From the NCBI GenBank assembly GCA_045126595.1, contig JBGVOS010000145.1:1-6573 (forward strand): a stretch of DNA of 6,573 nt, in the 5' to 3' direction. Below are positions 1 through 4,857 of this stretch, in pieces. Position numbers and translations under genes: made by a program. Source of the DNA: UBA1189 sp045126595 (lineage in GTDB: Bacteria > Bacteroidota > Bacteroidia > Bacteroidales > Bacteroidaceae). Numbering within the stretch: the first letter of the stretch is position 1; every line of letters starts with the position of its first letter. The notes beneath the pieces were generated by a model. That model did not search any database and was not told the origin of the DNA. It saw nothing but the letters and a program-made list of their open reading frames with translations.

Positions 1-1410
1 GAAACCTGGTGTTATTTGATTATTATGCCCCCATTCATGGCCTACACCCCAAAAGTCAAAACGAGCGACATCGGCAGTCATGATACTTCCTAAACTTCCT
101 ACTGGACAATAAGCGCCTTCACCTCCTGCAGCCATAGGACCACTTGAAGTAGCAAAGAATAATTGACGATTTCTGGTCTGTTTAGCATATTTATCTAATC
201 CCATCATATCGCGTATAGCCCACTGGACTTTTTCGTAAAATGTCATAAGCCTTTCTATATCAGTAGGGCAATACTGTAGCCATGCCGATATTGGATAGGC
301 CAACTGGGCATGCTCTGACTGTACAAACAGAATGGAGCTATCATCTGCAGAATATCCTTCAAGCAACTTCACCCAATCCTCATTATCCATCGTTTCTTGA
401 TTCCAATAACCTCGAACCGGAGCATTGATGAAATGTATCTTTACGTTGGAAGCCTTCTCAAATTCATCAGTATAATAATTTACGAAGACATTACCCTCAG
501 TAGTAGCCGTAATGTAGTTTAAGCCATTACGTAAAGAATAACTGCTTGAAGAATTATCTTCTAACCAGTTCTTGATCTTCAGCCCCACAGGTTCTGTACC
601 GATACCACTCACAACAACATAACACGACTGGCCAGTTTCAAGATAGATGCCTGTAGGATTTTCATATCGACTATACTGATGGTTGGTTTTCAATCGGTTT
701 TGTAAAGTTCCTAAAGTCTCATAGGCTTTGTACTCACCTACACGAAATTTCTTGTAATTTTCAGCATCATTCAACAGATTATCCACCAATGCTTTCACAT
801 CAGAGTCAGTAATATCATTACTATTTGTTACACCAGACTTTAATTGAGTATACAAATCATCGGTAAAATACTTTCCCAATAAATCCGATTTTGTATCATC
901 TATTTGATATGCTTCTATTTCTGCTGCGGTAACATGATTATTACCACCCGAGCGAATGGTAAACTTTACTTGTCCACAACGCACACCTTCCTTACCGTTT
1001 AGAAAGAAATCATAAGTTTCAGCCTCTTTTTTATTCAGTTGGAACGTTCCGATAGAAATAAAATTGCTCCCCGATGTATTAGGATTATAAAACACCTCAA
1101 CCTCACCCCAACCTCCTTGGTCCTTACGATCTTGACGAGGAATGTAACGTACATAATCAACCAATGAGACAGCATCAAGTGTAATTGTCAAGTCTACTGA
1201 AGAGTGTGTATCAAGAACTGCTCCCGACCACCAATAACTATGCCAAAAAGTATTGACATCACCATCAATAACACGCGATGCACCTTCACCAGATTGTTCA
1301 CTGGTAGCTGTCGCACTTTTGATAGAGACTTTTATGTCTTGAGCATAAAGACTATTACAGGTCAACAAACAAACGGCTAATAAAGTTTTAATCTTCTGAT
1401 AAAAATACAT
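1..1410 (-). CDS. M60-like (enhancin-type) zinc metallopeptidase with F5/8 type C domain, 3' end cut by window edge
   Basis: The frame is open for 470 codons from ATG (1408-1410) to base 1 without a stop. An in-frame TGA nine bases upstream of the ATG supports this start. Residues 1-25 form a signal peptide: basic QKIK, a hydrophobic stretch, then SLYA before QD, a probable signal peptidase I site. Residues about 28-170 resemble an F5/8 type C (CBM32/discoidin) sugar-binding domain, with VIDGDVNTFWHS, DYVRYIPRQD and a closing TAAEIEAYQ. Residues about 180-330 hold a linker and a beta-sandwich region with PTGIYLETGQSCYVVVSGIG, typical of the N-terminal part of M60-like domains. GVGHEWGHNNQ at 455-465 carries the HExxH zinc motif (H458, E459, H462). 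The expected third ligand (Glu) would lie beyond the edge. Known family members cleave mucin-type O-glycoproteins, so mucin or another host glycoprotein is the likely substrate by inference. The gene is AT-rich and diverges from the MFS gene. Family call is strong; substrate is unproven. Confidence 0.9.
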   Translation of the reverse strand, partial: MYFYQKIKTLLAVCLLTCNSLYAQDIKVSIKSATATSEQSGEGASRVIDGDVNTFWHSYWWSGAVLDTHSSVDLTITLDAVSLVDYVRYIPRQDRKDQGGWGEVEVFYNPNTSGSNFISIGTFQLNKKEAETYDFFLNGKEGVRCGQVKFTIRSGGNNHVTAAEIEAYQIDDTKSDLLGKYFTDDLYTQLKSGVTNSNDITDSDVKALVDNLLNDAENYKKFRVGEYKAYETLGTLQNRLKTNHQYSRYENPTGIYLETGQSCYVVVSGIGTEPVGLKIKNWLEDNSSSSYSLRNGLNYITATTEGNVFVNYYTDEFEKASNVKIHFINAPVRGYWNQETMDNEDWVKLLEGYSADDSSILFVQSEHAQLAYPISAWLQYCPTDIERLMTFYEKVQWAIRDMMGLDKYAKQTRNRQLFFATSSGPMAAGGEGAYCPVGSLGSIMTADVARFDFWGVGHEWGHNNQITPGF

Positions 1411-1450
1411 AATTCTTCAAGTATTTTGTATTACGTTATGATTTAGTGTA

Positions 1451-1483
1451 CAAAGGTACAAAAATAACATGAATCAGGAACAA
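1451..1483 (-). promoter_or_regulatory. Bacteroidales-type promoter of the M60-like peptidase gene
   Basis: Read on the minus strand, TACCTTTG (1458-1451) matches the Bacteroides -7 consensus TAnnTTTG exactly. A TTG at 1483-1481 lies 22 bases further upstream, slightly longer than the usual spacing to the -33 element. Transcription would start near 1444, giving a leader of roughly 35 bases before the ATG at 1410. The -7 box is embedded in a 12-mer that also occurs in the divergent promoter at 1584-1595. The -7 call is good; the -33 call is weaker. Confidence 0.65.
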
Positions 1484-1561
1484 GACTTATCACAGATTTT
1501 AACAAAGCAAGATAAAGAACCATATAAAAAAAAGAACAAGTGCTTACAAAAAAAATAATCA

Positions 1562-1592
1562 TTGTTTATTCGCTCTTTTGTTCGTACCTTTG
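1562..1592 (+). promoter_or_regulatory. Bacteroidales-type promoter of the MFS transporter gene
   Basis: TTG at 1562-1564, a 20-base spacer, then TACCTTTG at 1585-1592 fit the Bacteroides -33/-7 arrangement well. Transcription would begin near 1598-1600. That is downstream of the GTG at 1540 that opens the longest frame, and is the main reason for placing the transporter start at 1636. The leader of about 37 bases is A-rich, as is common where Bacteroidales lack a Shine-Dalgarno site, and contains a minimal ATG-TAA at 1611-1616. Confidence 0.7.
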
Positions 1593-1635
1593 TACTTTAG
1601 TTCTGAAAACATGTAAAACCAAAACAACAAAAACA

Positions 1636-3009
1636 ATGACACAACAACTGCAACAAACACTGCGCGACTCGAAGGCGGCCCGCTGGGCGGCGCTCGTGAT
1701 CGTATCGTTCACCATGATGTGGGGTTACTTCCTCACCGACGCCATGTCGCCCCTGATGACCATGCTCGAAGTAGAGATGGACTGGTCAAGTTCTGACTTC
1801 GGTATCTTCAACTGGGCTTACTGCTGGTTCAACGTATTCCTCTTCATGCTCATCTTCGGTGGCATGATTCTCGACAAGCTGGGCGTACGTATCACAGGTT
1901 TGGCCTCGTGTGCATTGATGGTTATCGGTGCCTTTATCAAGTATTATGCAGTAGAGTTTATCTCTCCCACTCCTGAAGCCGGCTACATCTTCGGCATCCG
2001 TACCCAGGTGATGGTGGCCAGCCTCGGCTATGCCATCTTTGCCGTAGGTACCGAGAACTGCGGTATCACCGTAACGAAGGTGATTGCCAAGTGGTTCAAG
2101 GGCAAAGAGATGGCACTCGCTATGGGCACACAGGTCGCTGTAGCCCGTTTGGGTACGGCACTGGCCATGATTGTAAGTCCGCTCATCGTGAAGCACTTCA
2201 GCATGTCTACTCCCCTACTCTTTGCGTTGGTACTCATCGGTATCGGCTTGATGGCCTACTGCGTATTCTGCGTGATGGATGCCAAGCTCGACAAGCAGCT
2301 TACAGCCGAGCAGAACGACGAGGAGGACGACACCTTCCACATCTCGGACCTCAAGGCCATCATCACCAACAAGGGTTTCTGGCTCATCGCACTGCTTTGC
2401 CTGATGTTCTACTCAGCCGTATTCCCCTTCATGAAGTATGCCACCTCACTGATGGAGAACAAGTACGGCATGGCCAACACCATTGCCGGTTGGATTCCTG
2501 CCCTCATACCTATGGGTAACCTCATCATGACACCGCTCTTCGGTGGCATCTACGACCGCAAGGGTAAGGGCGCTACCATCATGATTATCGGTTCGGCCAT
2601 GCTCATCGCCGTACACGTGATGTTTGCCCTCCCCATCCTCAACTACTGGTGGTTTGCCGGTTTCATCGCCATCGTACTTGGCGTAGCCTTCTCGCTCGTA
2701 CCCTCAGCCATGTGGCCCTCAGTACCCAAGATTATCCCCGAGAAACTGCTCGGTTCGGCCTACGCCCTCATCTTCTGGGTACAAAATATCGGCCTTGGCT
2801 TCGTGCCCCTGCTCATCGGTTGGCTGCTCAATGAGTACTGTATCGCAGGTGAGCGTGTGGTAAACGGACAAACCTTCATTCAGTACGACTACACCCTGCC
2901 GATGTGTGTATTCGCTTGCTTCGGTATCATTGCCCTGCTGCTCGCTTTCGCTCTCAAGAAAGAGGACAAGCGCAAAGGATATGGACTGGAACTCCCCAAC
3001 ATCAAGTAA
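1636..3009 (+). CDS. Major facilitator superfamily (MFS) transporter, substrate unknown
   Basis: A 457-residue inner-membrane carrier with twelve plausible hydrophobic helices, roughly at residues 16-34, 58-80, 87-105, 122-140, 160-185, 192-214, 246-266, 283-303, 312-332, 336-358, 372-398 and 419-441. The MFS signature between helices 2 and 3 is GGMILDKLGVR (75-85). Its second-half counterpart between helices 8 and 9 is GGIYDRKGKG (303-312). The central cytoplasmic loop (about 213-245) is acidic, with EQNDEEDD at 225-232, and the C-terminal tail is basic (KKEDKRKGYG). I chose ATG 1636 because the promoter -7 box ends at 1592 and the 32 codons upstream (from GTG 1540) cover that promoter and give low-complexity residues; MTQQLQQTLRDSKAARW is a normal cytoplasmic N-terminus. 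The family is clear. Nothing here identifies the substrate, and oxalate/formate-antiporter-like or peptide/amino-acid uptake roles are only possibilities. A hairpin terminator follows the stop. Confidence 0.88.
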   Translation: MTQQLQQTLRDSKAARWAALVIVSFTMMWGYFLTDAMSPLMTMLEVEMDWSSSDFGIFNWAYCWFNVFLFMLIFGGMILDKLGVRITGLASCALMVIGAFIKYYAVEFISPTPEAGYIFGIRTQVMVASLGYAIFAVGTENCGITVTKVIAKWFKGKEMALAMGTQVAVARLGTALAMIVSPLIVKHFSMSTPLLFALVLIGIGLMAYCVFCVMDAKLDKQLTAEQNDEEDDTFHISDLKAIITNKGFWLIALLCLMFYSAVFPFMKYATSLMENKYGMANTIAGWIPALIPMGNLIMTPLFGGIYDRKGKGATIMIIGSAMLIAVHVMFALPILNYWWFAGFIAIVLGVAFSLVPSAMWPSVPKIIPEKLLGSAYALIFWVQNIGLGFVPLLIGWLLNEYCIAGERVVNGQTFIQYDYTLPMCVFACFGIIALLLAFALKKEDKRKGYGLELPNIK

Positions 3010-3017
3010 CTAAGAAG

Positions 3018-3065
3018 AAAACGAAGACGAGAGCCACCCATTCGGTAAGCTTTCGTCTTCATTTT
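3018..3065 (+). terminator. Intrinsic terminator between the MFS gene and trmO
   Basis: Arms 3023-3034 (GAAGACGAGAGC) and 3049-3060 (GCTTTCGTCTTC) pair over 12 positions, eleven Watson-Crick and one G-U, around a 14-base loop. Beyond one C-A mismatch, AAAA (3018-3021) also pairs with the TTTT at 3062-3065 that acts as the U tract. It begins nine bases after the transporter stop and ends only 18 bases before the trmO ATG, so it either ends the transporter message or attenuates read-through into trmO. Confidence 0.65.
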
Positions 3066-3083
3066 CGTTAAAAGAGAAAAGCA

Positions 3084-3794
3084 ATGACCATCACCCCCAT
3101 CGCCCACTTCCGTAGCGCCTTCCCCACCAAGTTCGGTGTACCCCGCCAGAGCGGTATCGTGGATGAACTGCGCGGAAGCATCGTCTTCGAGCCCGTCTAC
3201 CGCAATGCCGATGCCCTGCGCGGACTCGAGGGATTCGACTATTTGTGGATTATATGGGAGTTCTCGGCCAACAAGACCAAGGAAGAGCGCGGAGCTGCTA
3301 CGTGGCAGCCCACCGTACGACCTCCCTTGTTGGGCGGCAACACACAGATGGGGGTCTTCGCCACCCGCTCGCCCTACCGGCCCAATCCTCTGGGACTGTC
3401 ATCAGTAAAGATTGAGCGCATAGAGCTAAACGGCAAGGAGGGGCCCACCATTCACGTACTCGGTGCCGACCTCATGGATGGTACACCCATCTACGACATC
3501 AAGCCCTATGTCACCTATGCCGACTGCCACCCCGGTGCACGCAGTGGCTTCGTCGACGAACGTCGCTGGCAAGAGCTCACCGTACACTTCCCCGAACATC
3601 TGCAAACACCTTTCACTCCCGAAAGCCTTGCAGCCCTCATCCGCGTGCTCGCTCTCGACCCCCGCCCACAGTATCAAGACAACCCCGAGAAGACCTACGG
3701 CATGCCCTACGAGGGATACGACATCCGCTTCCGCGTGGCCGATGGGATACTAACGGTGGTTGAAGTGAAAAGAATTCTGAATTCTGATTTTTGA
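3084..3794 (+). CDS. trmO: tRNA (N6-threonylcarbamoyladenosine-37 N6)-methyltransferase TrmO (TsaA/YaeB family)
   Basis: A 236-residue protein, close to the E. coli TrmO length of 235. TrmO is a cytoplasmic SAM-dependent enzyme that methylates t6A37 of threonine tRNA to m6t6A, a modification that sharpens decoding of threonine codons. The N-terminal beta-barrel UPF0066/TsaA domain spans about residues 3-155, with GVPRQSGI (18-25), the family hallmark around RPPLLGGNTQMGVFATRSPY (79-98) continuing through RPNPLGLS (99-106), and DGTPIYDIKPY (132-142). The smaller C-terminal part contains DPRPQYQ (192-198), YGMPYEGYDIRFRV and a final beta strand. ATG 3084 is secure: an in-frame TAA sits at 3069-3071 and the barrel begins immediately. 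The purine-rich AAAAGAGAAAAG precedes it. The last seven codons (RILNSDF) run into AATTCTGA repeats, so the extreme C-terminus may be a recent extension. No promoter of consensus quality was found between the upstream terminator and the start. Confidence 0.94.
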   Translation: MTITPIAHFRSAFPTKFGVPRQSGIVDELRGSIVFEPVYRNADALRGLEGFDYLWIIWEFSANKTKEERGAATWQPTVRPPLLGGNTQMGVFATRSPYRPNPLGLSSVKIERIELNGKEGPTIHVLGADLMDGTPIYDIKPYVTYADCHPGARSGFVDERRWQELTVHFPEHLQTPFTPESLAALIRVLALDPRPQYQDNPEKTYGMPYEGYDIRFRVADGILTVVEVKRILNSDF

Positions 3795-3889
3795 ATTCTT
3801 CTCAAAGTATAACCAAGCTACATCAACACCAAAGTTACAACACAAAACTTTTTTATACTCCAGGCATCACCCTCTTTAGTTCAGAATTC
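3772..3889. repeat. GAATTCTGA direct and inverted repeats around the trmO stop and ispE leader
   Basis: GAATTCTGA occurs in tandem at 3772-3780 and 3779-3787 (sharing two bases), GAATTC recurs at 3793-3798, and the inverted form TCAGAATTC lies at 3881-3889 just before ispE. The direct copies overlap the trmO stop codon. The AT-rich repeats stand out against the GC-rich genes on both sides. They look like a short intergenic repeat of the kind scattered in Bacteroidales genomes; I infer no function. Confidence 0.45.
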
Positions 3890-3901
3890 ACAATTTTCAT
3901 C

Positions 3902-4729
3902 ATGATTACCTTCCCCCACGCCAAAATCAACATCGGCCTGCAAGTGACCGAACGCCGCCCCGACGGGTACCACAACCTCGACACCGTGTTCTACCCCATC
4001 CCCATCCACGATGCTCTGGAAGTAATCGTGGCCGAGGGAGCCGACTATGACTGCCGTCTCCACATCAGTGGCATAGAGATTGCCGGCGACCCCGACACCA
4101 ACCTCGTGGTGCGTGCCTACCGCCTCCTTGCAGCCGACTATGCCCTACCCCCGGTAGACATCTATCTGCACAAACATATCCCCACAGGAGCCGGTTTGGG
4201 TGGAGGCTCTGCTGACGCCAGTTTCATGTTGCGCCTGCTCAACGAAATGTTTGCACTGGGCATTACCACCGAACAGCTCGAGGCCTATGCCACGCAGCTT
4301 GGTGCCGACTGCCCCTTCTTCATCACCAGCCGCCCAGTATATGCCACGGGCATAGGCAACGAGTTCCACCCCATCGCCCTCGACCTCAGCGAGTGGCATA
4401 TCGTGGTGGTGAAGCCCGACGTCTTCGTATCGACCAAGGAGGCCTACTCCATGGTACGCCCCGAAAAGCCCGAGGTGACGCTCGACAAGAAAATCACACA
4501 GCCCATCACCGAGTGGAAGGACAGTATCAGCAACGACTTCGAGCAAGGTATCTTTGCCCTCCACCCCGAGCTGGCCGACATCAAGGCTAAGCTCTACTCG
4601 TTGGGAGCCAAATATGCCGCCATGAGCGGCTCGGGCTCTGCCCTGTTCGGCCTCTTCGAAGCGCCTATAGCAGACGTGGAGCAGCACTTCGAGGGCTGCT
4701 TCTGTGAGCAACAGCCGCTGTCGGTATAA
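3902..4729 (+). CDS. ispE: 4-diphosphocytidyl-2-C-methyl-D-erythritol kinase IspE
   Basis: A 275-residue GHMP-superfamily kinase of the cytoplasmic MEP (non-mevalonate) pathway. It phosphorylates the 2-hydroxyl of CDP-methylerythritol with ATP on the route to IPP and DMAPP. All three family blocks are intact. The N-terminal block has the substrate-site lysine K8 in PHAKINIGL and RPDGYHNLDTVF at 19-30. The glycine-rich ATP loop PTGAGLGGGSADA lies at 94-106. The presumed catalytic aspartate is D136 in LGADCPFF. The C-terminal block AAMSGSGSALFGLF is at 239-252. The open frame runs back to a TTG at 3791 overlapping the trmO stop, but those 37 codons are low-complexity and IspE proteins begin right at this MITFPHAK-like segment, so ATG 3902 is the start. 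It lies 107 bases after trmO with no strong terminator or consensus promoter between, suggesting co-transcription. A strong hairpin follows the stop. Confidence 0.96.
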   Translation: MITFPHAKINIGLQVTERRPDGYHNLDTVFYPIPIHDALEVIVAEGADYDCRLHISGIEIAGDPDTNLVVRAYRLLAADYALPPVDIYLHKHIPTGAGLGGGSADASFMLRLLNEMFALGITTEQLEAYATQLGADCPFFITSRPVYATGIGNEFHPIALDLSEWHIVVVKPDVFVSTKEAYSMVRPEKPEVTLDKKITQPITEWKDSISNDFEQGIFALHPELADIKAKLYSLGAKYAAMSGSGSALFGLFEAPIADVEQHFEGCFCEQQPLSV

Positions 4730-4749
4730 CAGTTTTCCATAAAAGAGAG

Positions 4750-4815
4750 ACAAATAATCTGCAAAACCTTCAAGGCGTATCTATCTATTTCTTGAAGGTT
4801 TTGCAGATTATTTGT
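4750..4815. terminator. Bidirectional hairpin terminator between convergent ispE and the LRR gene
   Basis: Positions 4750-4774 and 4791-4815 are perfect 25-base reverse complements separated by a 16-base loop. On the plus strand the stem runs into TTTTAT, and on the minus strand it is followed by a pyrimidine run ending in TTTTA, so it can end transcription from both sides. It lies 20 bases after the ispE stop and 42 bases beyond the stop of the convergent gene. Confidence 0.88.
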
Positions 4816-4857
4816 TTTATTGCGATATCTGTAGATAGTCTTACAAACTATAGATAC

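Noticed and set aside
11..40. Lipoprotein export for the M60-like protein through the LLTC sequence near residue 17.
   Set aside because: Threonine before the cysteine is a poor lipobox, and SLYA followed by QD just downstream is a better signal peptidase I site. Lipidation is not excluded.
1786..2519. Overlapping open frames on both strands inside the MFS gene, up to 142 codons.
   Set aside because: They are shadows of a GC-rich gene: no family motifs, odd His/Arg/Cys-rich composition, and fully contained in a well-supported transporter.
3806..3859. Possible terminator between trmO and ispE: AAAGTT (3831-3836) and AACTTT (3846-3851) followed by Ts, with an outer AGTATAA/TTATACT pair.
   Set aside because: The inner stem is only six AT-rich pairs and the outer pair is separated by a very uneven internal loop, so it is too weak to call.
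4145..4753. A 202-codon minus-strand frame opposite ispE.
   Set aside because: It is antisense to intact IspE motifs and extends into the terminator stem, with no recognisable domain. It arises from the strong third-position bias of ispE.
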